DNA of 64,000 nt, taken from positions 668,161 to 732,160 of the forward strand of contig NZ_JARHUC010000004.1 of the NCBI RefSeq assembly GCF_029223255.1, read 5' to 3'. The notes beneath the pieces were generated by a model. It was not told the DNA's origin. It worked only from the letters and a program-made list of their open reading frames with translations, and ran no database searches. Both the position numbers and the translations under genes were made by a program. The number at the start of each line of letters is the position of its first letter. Within the stretch, counting starts at the first letter, position 1. Positions 16,645 to 25,225 of the stretch are shown here, piece after piece. The stretch is from Albimonas marina (GTDB lineage: Bacteria; Pseudomonadota; Alphaproteobacteria; Rhodobacterales; Rhodobacteraceae).

Positions 16645-17435
16645 TGGAGCGGCGCTCGATCCCCGACCGCCTCCGCTCGGTCTGGCTGTGGGCGGTGGTG
16701 GTGGTCCTGTACCTTCCGCTGGTGGCGGTGGGCCTCGCTTCCTTGTCCGAGAGCCGGTTCTTCCTGTTCCCGATCCGCAAGTATTCGCTGAAGTGGTACG
16801 AGGAGAGCTTCGCCTCCCTCCAGATCCGCGACGCGCTGTGGACCTCGGTGGCGCTGGCGGCCGTGGTGGGGGTGATCGCGACCCTGCTGGCGGTGTTCGG
16901 CGCGCTCGCCTACGCGCGCCACGACTGGAAGGGGAAGGCCTGGTACCAGCAGATCGTGCTGGCCCCGATCTTCTTCCCCCAGTCGGTGCTCGGCCTCGCG
17001 CTGCAGCTGTGGTTCAACACGCTGGGCTTCGAGATGACCTGGCACGCCTCGGTCTTCGCGCACCTGGTGTGGATCGCGCCCATCGTGACGATGGTGGTGG
17101 CGATCCAGGCCTACGGCTACGACGCCTCGGTCGAGGAGGCGGCGCGGGATCTCGGGGCCACCCGCTGGATGGTGTTCCGCGACATCACCTTCCCGCTGCT
17201 GTGGCCGGGCGTGTTCTCGGGGATGCTGTTCGCGGTGCTGCTCAGCTGGGGGAACTTCCCGCTGTCGTATTTCACCTCCGGCGCCGACGTGACGGTGCCC
17301 GAGTGGCTCTACGGCAAGATGATCGGCGGCTACACGCCCATGGTCCCGGCGCTGGGCTTCCTGAGCGTGCTGGCGGGCGGGCTGGTGCTGTCCATCGGCC
17401 TGATGATCCAGGCCCGGCTGTCGCGCGAGCGCTGA
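16644..17435 (+). CDS. ABC transporter permease (PotC-like)
   Basis: A 263-aa second permease of the amine importer. It has about six membrane segments and an EAA loop SVEEAARDLGATRWMVFRDITFP. The start codon shares bases with the stop of the preceding permease. A GC-rich hairpin after the stop probably ends the operon before the convergent TetR gene. Confidence 0.9.
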   Translation: MERRSIPDRLRSVWLWAVVVVLYLPLVAVGLASLSESRFFLFPIRKYSLKWYEESFASLQIRDALWTSVALAAVVGVIATLLAVFGALAYARHDWKGKAWYQQIVLAPIFFPQSVLGLALQLWFNTLGFEMTWHASVFAHLVWIAPIVTMVVAIQAYGYDASVEEAARDLGATRWMVFRDITFPLLWPGVFSGMLFAVLLSWGNFPLSYFTSGADVTVPEWLYGKMIGGYTPMVPALGFLSVLAGGLVLSIGLMIQARLSRER

Positions 17436-17440
17436 TCGCC

Positions 17441-17470
17441 GGGGCGGCGGGGCCGAGGCGCCGCCGCCCC
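17441..17470. terminator. Hairpin terminator between convergent operons
   Basis: GGGGCGGCGG (17441-17450) pairs with CCGCCGCCCC (17461-17470) around a 10-base loop. It lies just after the transporter operon and before the end of the TetR gene on the other strand, so it could serve both directions. No T-tract is seen. Confidence 0.55.
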
Positions 17471-17514
17471 TCCGCGTCTCGGTCAGACGCCGCGCGCAAG
17501 GCGAGCGCGGCGCG

Positions 17515-18198
17515 TCAGCCTCGCGGGGCCAGGGCGCGTTCCAGCAGGTCGACCAGCTCGGCGCAGAAGGCCTCGGCCTCCGGGCCGGTCATCTCGCGCG
17601 GGGTGGTCTCGATCCGCGCGAAGCGGGAGGCGATGGGTCCCATGATCAGCAGCACCGCCAGGCTCTTGCGGATGCCGGGGTCCATCTCGCCCCGCTCCTG
17701 CGCGCGGGCCAGCATGCGGAACATCGGCCGCGCGGCGCGGGTGAGGAAGGGCAGGGCCATCTCGCGGAACTCGGACGACAGCATCCCGTCCACCTGGGCG
17801 TGCAGGGCCACCGCGCCGCGGTTGTCCCGGTAGCGGCCGACCGCCATCGCCACCAGCGCCTCGAGGTCGCCGCGCAGGGAGCCCTCGTCGATCTCCTCGA
17901 TCGCCTCCCAGCGGCGCTCGAACGTGTCGCGCAGGATGTCGCGCTTGTCGGACCAGCGCGCGTAGATCGCGGCCTTGCCGACGCCCGCATGCCGGGCGAT
18001 CCGCTCGATCGAGAAGCCGGACCAGCCGGTTTCGGCGTAGACGTGCATCGCCGCGTCGTAGACCCTGTCCTCCAGCGCCGCGTCCCGCGGGCGACCCGCG
18101 CCGGGCCGCCGGCCGCGCGCCGCCGCCTCGGCGGCGCCCGCCCCGGCGCCCTCGCCGTCGCCCGCCGAGACCGGGTCGCCGGATCGCGGGTCTTGCAT
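17515..18198 (-). CDS. TetR/AcrR-family transcriptional regulator
   Basis: A 227-aa repressor-type regulator. A low-complexity Gly/Ala N-terminus is followed by the TetR helix-turn-helix (VYDAAMHVYAETGWSGFSIERIARHAGVGKAAIYARWSDKRDIL). The C-terminal ligand domain resembles the TetR_C type seen in regulators of acyl-CoA genes. The start at 18198 is chosen because the longer frame would run through the operator. It is divergent from the CoA-transferase gene with a perfect dyad between them, so it probably represses that gene and itself. The ligand may be an acyl-CoA (inference). Confidence 0.88.
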   Translation of the reverse strand: MQDPRSGDPVSAGDGEGAGAGAAEAAARGRRPGAGRPRDAALEDRVYDAAMHVYAETGWSGFSIERIARHAGVGKAAIYARWSDKRDILRDTFERRWEAIEEIDEGSLRGDLEALVAMAVGRYRDNRGAVALHAQVDGMLSSEFREMALPFLTRAARPMFRMLARAQERGEMDPGIRKSLAVLLIMGPIASRFARIETTPREMTGPEAEAFCAELVDLLERALAPRG

Positions 18199-18221
18199 GG
18201 CGTCGGCTCCTGTGCCTTTTT

Positions 18222-18238
18222 CGGACGAAGGTCGTCCG
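18222..18238. promoter_or_regulatory. Perfect TetR-type operator
   Basis: CGGACGAAGGTCGTCCG is a perfect 7-3-7 inverted repeat in the 89-base gap between the divergent TetR gene (start 18198) and the CoA-transferase gene (start 18288). Size and place are those of a TetR-family operator controlling both. Confidence 0.75.
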
Positions 18239-18287
18239 CAAACATGGTCTCCAGAAGCCAGACTGCGACAGCCGGGGAGACGCCGCA

Positions 18288-20681
18288 ATGACCGCCGAAG
18301 GGACCGGCCCGCTGCAGGGCCTCGAGGTTCTCGACTTCCTCGCCGGGCCGATGGCCTCGATCGGCCGCGCGCTGGCCGACCTGGGCGCGTGCGTGACCCG
18401 GATCGAGCCGCCGGGCGGCCAGCCCGACCGGCCCGCGCCGGGGGACGATCCGCGCCGCGGCCTCGCCTTCGCCGTGCGCAACGCGGGCAAGGGCTCGGCC
18501 CTGCACGACCCGCAGGACGCGGGCGACCGCGCGCGGCTGGCCGAACGGCTGTCCCGCGCCCACGCGGTGCTGCTCGACCTCGGCCCCGACGCGCGGCTGC
18601 GGCTCGACCCGCAGGCGCTGCGCGCGCGGCATCCGGGGCTGGTGGTGGTCTGCCTCTCCGACTTCGGGATGACGCCGGGCTTCGCCGACTGGCGCGCCGC
18701 GGATCCGGTGATGCACGCGCTCTCGGGGTCGCTGTCGCGCTCCGGGATCGAGGGGGCGCCGCCGCTGGTGCCGCCCGGGCGCATCGCCGAGGGGGCGGCC
18801 GCCTCCCAGGCGTTGATGCTGACGCTGGTCGCGCTCTACGCCCGGATGCGGCGGGGCGAGGGGGCGCTGCTGGACGTGGCCCTGGTGGACGGGGCGGCGC
18901 TGGCGCTGGACCCGGTCTTCGGCATCGCCGGCGCCGCGGGCGTCGCCGCGGTGCAGGGCCTGTCGCTGACGGACATCCCGCGCGCCCGGCCGCCGGTCGG
19001 GGCCTTCTACCCGATCCTGCCCTGCGCCGACGGCCGGGTGCGGATCTGCGTGCTCTCCCCCCGCCAGTGGCGGGCGATGTTCGAGTGGATGGGCTCGCCC
19101 CCGGCCTTCGCCGACCCCCGCTTCGCCCAGACCCGGGTGCGCTTCGAGACGCCGACGATCAACGCCGCCATCGCCGCCTTCTTCGCCGACAAGACCCGCG
19201 CCGAGCTGGAGGCCGAGGGCGGCGCCCGCGGCGTGCCCGTCGGCGCGCTGCTGACCCTGGACGAGGCGCTGGCGACCGACCACGTGGCCGAACGCGGGGC
19301 GCTGACGAGCGTGCCGACGCTCGACGGCGGGACCGCGACGCTGCCCGACGGGGTGGCGGTGATCGACGGCCGCCGCGCCGGCCCCCGCGCCGGCCCGCCC
19401 GCGCCGGGCGAGGCCGCGCCCGCCGCGGCCCCCGTCCCGCCCTTCCCCGCGCCCGAGCCGGGCCGCCCCGGCGCGGGGCCGCTGGCCGGGCTGAAGGTGC
19501 TGGACCTCGGCGTGATCGTGGTGGGGGCCGAGCAGGGGCGGATCCTCGCCGATCTCGGCGCGGACGTGCTGAAGGTGGAATCCAACGCCTTTCCCGACGG
19601 AACCCGCGCCTCGATGATCGGCGTGAAGATGACCGCCAGCTTCGCCGTCGGCCATCGCAACAAGCGCGGCCTGGGCCTGAACCTGCGCGCGCCCGAGGGC
19701 CGGGCCCTGTTCCTGCGCCTCGCCGCCGAGGCCGACGTGGTGCTGTCGAACTTCAAGCCCGGCACGATGGAGAAGCTGGGTCTGGGGCCCGAGACGCTCT
19801 CCGCCGCCAATCCGCGGCTGGTGATGGTCGAGAGCTCCGCCTTCGGCGACGTCGGCCCCTGGGCGGCGCGGATGGGCTACGGGCCGCTGGTGCGGGCCAG
19901 CGCGGGCCTAACCGAGCAATGGCGCTATCCGGAGGCCGACGACGGCTTCTCGGACGCCGTGACCATCTACCCCGACCATGCCGCGGCGCGCTTCGGCCTC
20001 GCCGCCGCGCTGTCGCTGCTGATCCGCCGCCTGCGCACCGGGCGCGGGGGGCGCGCCTCGATCAGCCAGGCTGAGGTGATGTTCGCCCACCTGGAGGTCG
20101 ACATCGCCCGCCGCGCCGCCGGCCTGCCCGCGCAGGCGCCCGGCGCGCCCTGGGGCGTGTTCCCCTGCGCGGGCGACGACGCCTGGTGCGCCGTGGCGGT
20201 CGAGACCGACGCCCACTGGGCCGCGCTCGCCCGCGCGCTCGACCGCCCGGACCTCGCCGAGGATCCGCGCCTCGCCGCCGCCCGGGGCCGCCTCGCCGAC
20301 CCCGCCTCCGCCGAGGCGCCGCTGCGGGCCTGGCTGGCCGGGCGCTCGCCGCAGGAGGCGATGGCCGAGCTCCAGGCCGCGGGCGTCCCTGCCGGCGCCA
20401 TGCTGCGCCCGGTCGACCTGCCGGAGTGGGCGGAACGGCCCGGCCGCGGCCTCTACCGCACGGCCCGCCACCCGCGGGTGGAGCTGCCCTATCTCGAGGA
20501 AGCTGCGCCGGCCCGCGTCGACGCCTGGCCCGCGCCCCCCTCCCGCCCCGCCCCGCTGGCGGGGGAGCACTCGGTCGAGGCGGTCGCCGACTGGCTGGGC
20601 CTGCCGCCCGAGGAGACCGCCCGCCTGGTGCGCGAGGGCGTGCTGGAGGTCGCCGACGCTCCGCACCCCGCCCCCGGCTGA
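18288..20681 (+). CDS. Fused double CaiB/BaiF (family III) CoA-transferase
   Basis: A 797-aa protein made of two family III CoA-transferase domains (about residues 8-370 and 400-760) joined by a Pro/Ala linker. Each starts with the family motif (GLEVLDFLAGPMAS and GLKVLDLGVIVVGAEQGRILADLGADVLKVE). Family members move CoA between acyl groups, usually through an aspartyl intermediate. Domain 1 keeps an aspartate at that site (VALVDGAA). Domain 2 has glutamate at the matching place (ISQAEVMF). Only one half may be catalytic, or the two form a built-in dimer. It is controlled, by position, by the divergent TetR protein. Confidence 0.9.
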   Translation: MTAEGTGPLQGLEVLDFLAGPMASIGRALADLGACVTRIEPPGGQPDRPAPGDDPRRGLAFAVRNAGKGSALHDPQDAGDRARLAERLSRAHAVLLDLGPDARLRLDPQALRARHPGLVVVCLSDFGMTPGFADWRAADPVMHALSGSLSRSGIEGAPPLVPPGRIAEGAAASQALMLTLVALYARMRRGEGALLDVALVDGAALALDPVFGIAGAAGVAAVQGLSLTDIPRARPPVGAFYPILPCADGRVRICVLSPRQWRAMFEWMGSPPAFADPRFAQTRVRFETPTINAAIAAFFADKTRAELEAEGGARGVPVGALLTLDEALATDHVAERGALTSVPTLDGGTATLPDGVAVIDGRRAGPRAGPPAPGEAAPAAAPVPPFPAPEPGRPGAGPLAGLKVLDLGVIVVGAEQGRILADLGADVLKVESNAFPDGTRASMIGVKMTASFAVGHRNKRGLGLNLRAPEGRALFLRLAAEADVVLSNFKPGTMEKLGLGPETLSAANPRLVMVESSAFGDVGPWAARMGYGPLVRASAGLTEQWRYPEADDGFSDAVTIYPDHAAARFGLAAALSLLIRRLRTGRGGRASISQAEVMFAHLEVDIARRAAGLPAQAPGAPWGVFPCAGDDAWCAVAVETDAHWAALARALDRPDLAEDPRLAAARGRLADPASAEAPLRAWLAGRSPQEAMAELQAAGVPAGAMLRPVDLPEWAERPGRGLYRTARHPRVELPYLEEAAPARVDAWPAPPSRPAPLAGEHSVEAVADWLGLPPEETARLVREGVLEVADAPHPAPG

Positions 20682-20935
20682 CGCCCCCCGCAAGGAGCCC
20701 CGCGCCAGGATCTCCGGATGACCCCGGAGACCCGCGCCCCCGCCCGGACGCCGCGCCGAGCCGGGGGGGCGCCGCGAGGGCGCCGGGCGCTCCAGGCGCG
20801 GGTCCGGGCCGAGGACGACGCCGGCCTCGCCGTCCCGACCGACGGCGCGGTCGCGCCTGCGGGCGCCGAGGGCGCGATCGGGCCCGCCCGCGGCGGCCGG
20901 CGCCGGCCGCGCCGACGCCCGGCCGACATGCCCGG

Positions 20936-20969
20936 GGCCCGCGAGTTGACAGCCGTCGACCCGCGGGCC
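20936..20969 (+). terminator. Hairpin with AGCC loop between CoA-transferase and OYE genes
   Basis: GGCCCGCG pairs with CGCGGGCC around a core GTTGACAGCCGTCGAC with loop AGCC and one or two mismatches. The core is nearly the same as in the hairpin at 14547-14586. It lies in the 360-base gap 20682-21041, which has another 7-bp stem (TCTCCGG...CCGGAGA, 20711-20730) and no recognised gene. Confidence 0.5.
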
Positions 20970-21041
20970 TCTGATCGCCGCCGGCCTCGCCCGAGGACCG
21001 GCCAGACCATCGACGCACCGGCCCCGCGCCGGGGAGGACCC

Positions 21042-22232
21042 ATGACGACGCCCCTGCTGTTCACCCCCTTCGACCTGCGCGGCGTGCGGCTGCGCAACCG
21101 CGTCGTCGTGCCCCCGATGCTGCAATACAAGGGCGAGAACGGCCTGCCCGTGGACTGGCACGCGATCAACGTCGGGCGCTTCGCCGCCGGCGGCCCGGGG
21201 CTGGTGTTCGTCGAATCCACCAAGGTCGAGCGGCGCGGCGCCGGCACCGTGGGCGACCTGCTGCTGTCCGAGGACCGTTTCATCGAGCCGATCTCCCGCC
21301 TCGCCCGGGTGATCCGCGAGAACGGCGCGGTCCCCGGCATCCAGCTCGGCCACTCCGGACGCAAGGCCCGCGGCCGCTTCCCCTGGCAGGAGCGCGGGCC
21401 GCTGGAGCGCTCGCCCGAGATCCCCGATTTCGACGAATGGGAGCCGGTCGCCCCCAGCGCCGTCCCCTTCGCCGATGGCTGGCCCGCCCCGCGCGCGCTG
21501 GAGCTGTCGGAGCTGCCCGGCCTCGTCGACGCCTGGGCCCAGGCCGCCCGCCGCGCGCACCAGGCCGGCTTCGAGGTGCTGGAGCTGCACGTCGCCCACG
21601 GCTTCCTGCTGCACTCCTTCCTCTCCCCCCACGCCAACCGGCGCGCGGACGCCTACGGCGGCTCCGAGGCCAACCGCATGCGGTTCCCGCTGGAGGTGAT
21701 CGAGGCGGTGCGCGCCGTCTGGCCGCAGGACAAACCGCTGTTCCTGCGCCTGTCGATGGAGGACGACGCCGGCTGGGGGCCGGACGAGAACGTGCGCTTC
21801 GTGCGGGCGGCGAAGCCGCTGGGGGTGGACGCGATCGACTGCTCCTCGGGCGGGACCACGGACAAGCCGCCGTCGCTTCCCACCGTGAACACCTATGGCT
21901 TCCAGGTGCCCTGGGCCGCGAAGCTGCGGCGCGAGGCGGAGATCCCCACCATGGCCGTGGGCCTGATCATCCACGGCGACCAGGCCGAGCGGATCCTGCA
22001 GGACGGCGACGCCGACCTGATCGCCGTGGGCCGCGAGTTCATGCACAACCCCAACTGGGCGGTCGACGCCGCCCAGAAGCTCGGCCTCGACGGCTATGAC
22101 GCGACCCCGGTGCAGTCCGGCTGGTGGCTGTCGCAACGCGCCAAGCGCGGCTTCGGCGGCAACCCCTCCACCTGGCAGACCGGCCGCGCGGCGGACGCCC
22201 CGGAGACCGGCGCCGACTCCGGGCGGGACTGA
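21042..22232 (+). CDS. NADH:flavin oxidoreductase (Old Yellow Enzyme, YqjM-like)
   Basis: A 396-aa FMN-dependent ene-reductase-type enzyme. It has QLGHSGRKA, LHVAHGFLLHSFLSPHANRR with the substrate-anchoring histidines, and AYGGSEANRMRFPLEV. The phosphate-binding end reads ADLIAVGREFMHNPNW. The N-terminal cysteine of YqjM (before the MY motif) is absent (PPMLQYKGENG). ATG 21042 has GGGGAGG upstream. The role may be reduction of an unsaturated acyl or carbonyl compound next to the CoA-transferase (inference). Confidence 0.92.
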   Translation: MTTPLLFTPFDLRGVRLRNRVVVPPMLQYKGENGLPVDWHAINVGRFAAGGPGLVFVESTKVERRGAGTVGDLLLSEDRFIEPISRLARVIRENGAVPGIQLGHSGRKARGRFPWQERGPLERSPEIPDFDEWEPVAPSAVPFADGWPAPRALELSELPGLVDAWAQAARRAHQAGFEVLELHVAHGFLLHSFLSPHANRRADAYGGSEANRMRFPLEVIEAVRAVWPQDKPLFLRLSMEDDAGWGPDENVRFVRAAKPLGVDAIDCSSGGTTDKPPSLPTVNTYGFQVPWAAKLRREAEIPTMAVGLIIHGDQAERILQDGDADLIAVGREFMHNPNWAVDAAQKLGLDGYDATPVQSGWWLSQRAKRGFGGNPSTWQTGRAADAPETGADSGRD

Positions 22233-22312
22233 GGCCCGTGGGCGGCGCCGCGGCCGGCCCTCTCACGCGAATGGCACTTGCCGCGCGCGGCGCGAGGCCG
22301 GATGGTGGCGCC

Positions 22313-22669
22313 ATGATCGCTGTGGCCCGCCTGCTTTCGGTCTGCCTGACTCTGCTCGCGCTGTGGTGCGCGGGCGGGGCGCCGTCGTTCGCCGGCGCCT
22401 CTGCGATGTCGGCGCCGTCCGTCGAGGCGCCGGTCCACGCCGGGCATGGGGCGCACGCCGCCCCGGCGCCCGCCGCGCCCGACGAGGCGCCGACCCGGCA
22501 TCGCCATGCCGACTGCGCCATGGCGGCCAGCCATTGCGCGGCGCTGGAGCCTCCGGCGCTCGCGACGCCGGGCGCCCTGCAGACCGGAACGATGGTGCAC
22601 CCGCGCCCGGTTCCGGCCGAAGTCCATGCCCGCAACCTCGGGGCCGAGCCGCCGCCTCCGCGAACCTGA
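22313..22669 (+). CDS. Small His-rich exported protein in copper island
   Basis: A 118-aa protein with a signal peptide (MIAVARLLSVCLTLLALWCAGGAPSFA) and a His/Cys-containing middle (HAGHGAHAA, TRHRHADCAMAASHC). The family is not recognised. The position directly upstream of a cupredoxin and copA/copB suggests a periplasmic copper-binding or sensing role (inference). An earlier in-frame ATG at about 22271 is possible, but the later one gives the better signal peptide. Confidence 0.6.
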   Translation: MIAVARLLSVCLTLLALWCAGGAPSFAGASAMSAPSVEAPVHAGHGAHAAPAPAAPDEAPTRHRHADCAMAASHCAALEPPALATPGALQTGTMVHPRPVPAEVHARNLGAEPPPPRT

Positions 22670-22741
22670 TCCCTCACGACGCCGACCCGCGCCCGGCCCT
22701 CGCGCCGCGCGCCCCTTCGTGATCGATCGGAGTTCTTCCTG

Positions 22742-23284
22742 ATGACCGTCCTTTACAACGCCCGCGGCCTGGCCGCGGCGCTCCTCCTCGCATCCGCCGC
22801 GCCGGCGCTGGCCGCCGGCGGCCATGACGGCCATGGCGCGACCGCCGCGGGCAAGGCCGGCGGCTCGCCCTCGCGCACCGTCGAGGTCGTGCTGAACGAC
22901 ACCTTCTTCGAGCCGGAGGAGATCGACGTCGCCCCGGGCGAGACCGTGCGCTTCCGCATCCGCAACGCCGGCGCCATGGCCCACGAGTTCGGGATCGGCA
23001 CGATGGAGATGCACGAGGCCCACCAGAGCGAGATGCAGATGCTCGCCGACCACGGCGTGCTGAAGCCGACCGGCATGGACATGGCCGCGGCGAAGGCGAT
23101 GCAGGCCTCGATGGGCCACGGCATGCACGACATGTCCAACACCGTGCTGGTCGCGCCGGGCAAGACCGCCGAGCTGGTCTGGACCTTCCCTGCGCACATG
23201 ATGGAGCCGGTGGAATTCGCCTGCGGCGTCCCCGGCCATGCCGGCGCCGGCATGGTCGGCATGTTCCACGCCCCCGGCCACTGA
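22742..23284 (+). CDS. Exported cupredoxin-domain protein
   Basis: A 180-aa periplasmic blue-copper-type protein. A signal peptide (MTVLYNARGLAAALLLASAAPALA) and a His-rich stretch (GGHDGHGAT) come before a cupredoxin fold. Type 1 copper ligands are visible: His in AMAHEFGIG, then Cys, His and Met in FACGVPGHAGAGMVG. A Met/His-rich insert (EMHEAHQSEMQM, MGHGMHDM) lies between the strands, as in copper-resistance cupredoxins. It is followed after 56 bases by copA, so it probably carries copper or electrons in the periplasm. Confidence 0.88.
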   Translation: MTVLYNARGLAAALLLASAAPALAAGGHDGHGATAAGKAGGSPSRTVEVVLNDTFFEPEEIDVAPGETVRFRIRNAGAMAHEFGIGTMEMHEAHQSEMQMLADHGVLKPTGMDMAAAKAMQASMGHGMHDMSNTVLVAPGKTAELVWTFPAHMMEPVEFACGVPGHAGAGMVGMFHAPGH

Positions 23285-23340
23285 GCGTCCCGGCGCGGCC
23301 CCGGGGCCGCGCCGGCCCTCTCCAGACAAGGATCCTCGCG

Positions 23341-25224
23341 ATGCGCTTCAACGCGACCCTGCGCGTCCTCGCGCTGGCGCCTGCGCTCGGCCTTCCGGCC
23401 GTCGCGGCGCTGGCCGGCGACTACGCGCTGACCATCGACCCGGTGCGGGTCGAGACCGCCGACTTCTCCCGGTCCGGCGTGGGCTTCAACGGCTCCACCG
23501 AACCCACCGTGCTGCGCTTCAAGGAGGGGGAGGAGGTCACCATCCGCGTGACCAACAACCTGGCCGAGAGCAGCTCGGTCCACTGGCACGGCATCATCCT
23601 GCCCCCGGACCAGGACGGCGTGCCCGGCATCTCCTTCCCCGGGATCGAGCCGGGCGAGACCTTCACCTACCGCTTCCCGATCGAGCAGGCGGGGACCTAC
23701 TGGTTCCACTCCCACTCGCATTTCCAGGAGCCGGACGGCGCCTACGGGGCGATCGTGATCGAGCCGCGGGCGCCGGAGACCTACCGCTACGACCGCGACT
23801 ACGTGGTGCAGGTCGCCGACGCCCATCCCCACCGGGGCGAGCGGATCTGGCGCAACCTCAAGGCCAGCCCCGACTACTACAACCGCGAGCAGCGGACCCT
23901 GTTCGACCTGCTCTCCGACGCCTCCGAGAAGGGGTTGGGGACCGCGCTGGCGGACCGCGCGGCCTGGGGCGACATGCGCATGATGCCCACGGACGTCGAG
24001 GACGTGCAGGGCTTCACCCCGGTGATCAACGGCAAGGACTCGGCCGCCAACTGGACCGGCGTGTTCGAGCGGGGCGAGCGGGTGCGGCTGCGGCTGATCA
24101 ACTCCTCGGCGATGACCTTCTTCGACGTGCGCATTCCGGGGCTGAAGATGACGGTGGTCGCCGCCGACGGGCAGGACGTGCAGCCGGTGACGGTGGACGA
24201 ACTGCGCATCGCGGTGGCCGAGACCTACGACGTCATCGTGCGCCCCACCCGCGCCGAGGCCTATCCGATCCTGTTCGAGTCCATGGGCCGCTCGGCCATG
24301 GTCCGCGGCACGCTGGCCCCGGCCGAGCTGGTGGGAACGGCCCCGGAGATCCCCGAGCTGCGCTCCTCGCCCCTGCTGACGATGGCCGACATGGGCATGA
24401 TGCACGGCATGGACCATGGCGACATGGGCCACGGGGACATGGCCGGGATGGATCACGGCTCCCACACGATGCCCGACGGCTCGACCATGGCGGGCGCCGC
24501 GCATGACGAGAACGCGCAGTCCGGGGCCGAGAAGGCGATGGGCGACATGACCGACGGGACCATGGCGGGCGGCGGCGCCGGCCACGTGATGCCCGACGGC
24601 TCGACCATGGCGGGCGACAGTCACGCGGGCCACGCGATGCCCGCGGGCGCCCACAGGATGCCGGACGGGACGATGATGGGCGGCGACGCGCACGCGTCCG
24701 ACCCGTTCTACGCCCCCGGCTCCGGCCTGACGCCCTCGGCGGCGGACGGCGGCAAGTTCCTCAGCTACGCGGACCTGAAGGCCGCCGCGCCCCTCTACCC
24801 CGACCGCGAGGCCACGCGGGAGGTCGAGCTGCGCCTGACCGGCAACATGGAACGCTACATGTGGTCGATCAACGGCGTGAAATACGAGGACGCGCCCCCC
24901 CTGCGCCTGCAGTACGGCGAGCGGGTGCGCTTCAAGTTCGTCAACGAGACGATGATGACCCACCCCATGCACCTGCACGGGATGTGGACGATCCTCGACA
25001 ACGGCTCGGGCCAGTATGATCCGGTCAAGCACACCGTCTCGATCGCGCCGGGGACCACCGTCTACACCGAGACCGAGGTCGACGCGCCGGGCGAATGGGC
25101 CTTCCACTGCCACCTCTCCTACCACATGGAGGGCGGCATGTTCCGCAAGGTGATCGTCGAGGGCGGGCCGCAGGCCGCGTCCGCCCCCGCGGCCCCCGCG
25201 CCCGCCCATTCGCACGGAGGCTGA
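23341..25224 (+). CDS. copA: Copper-resistance multicopper oxidase CopA
   Basis: A 627-aa periplasmic multicopper oxidase that would oxidise Cu(I) and bind copper. All copper-ligand motifs are present: SSVHWHG, TYWFHSHSHFQ, THPMHLHGMW and FHCHLSYHMEGGM. A Met/His-rich insert (about residues 350-455) contains three related units (HTMPDGSTMAG, HVMPDGSTMAG, HRMPDGTMMGG) and MDHGDMGHGDMAGMDHG, typical copper-binding material of CopA. The signal peptide is Sec-like rather than the Tat signal common in CopA. copB follows one base after the stop codon. Confidence 0.95.
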   Translation: MRFNATLRVLALAPALGLPAVAALAGDYALTIDPVRVETADFSRSGVGFNGSTEPTVLRFKEGEEVTIRVTNNLAESSSVHWHGIILPPDQDGVPGISFPGIEPGETFTYRFPIEQAGTYWFHSHSHFQEPDGAYGAIVIEPRAPETYRYDRDYVVQVADAHPHRGERIWRNLKASPDYYNREQRTLFDLLSDASEKGLGTALADRAAWGDMRMMPTDVEDVQGFTPVINGKDSAANWTGVFERGERVRLRLINSSAMTFFDVRIPGLKMTVVAADGQDVQPVTVDELRIAVAETYDVIVRPTRAEAYPILFESMGRSAMVRGTLAPAELVGTAPEIPELRSSPLLTMADMGMMHGMDHGDMGHGDMAGMDHGSHTMPDGSTMAGAAHDENAQSGAEKAMGDMTDGTMAGGGAGHVMPDGSTMAGDSHAGHAMPAGAHRMPDGTMMGGDAHASDPFYAPGSGLTPSAADGGKFLSYADLKAAAPLYPDREATREVELRLTGNMERYMWSINGVKYEDAPPLRLQYGERVRFKFVNETMMTHPMHLHGMWTILDNGSGQYDPVKHTVSIAPGTTVYTETEVDAPGEWAFHCHLSYHMEGGMFRKVIVEGGPQAASAPAAPAPAHSHGG

Positions 25225-25225
25225 G

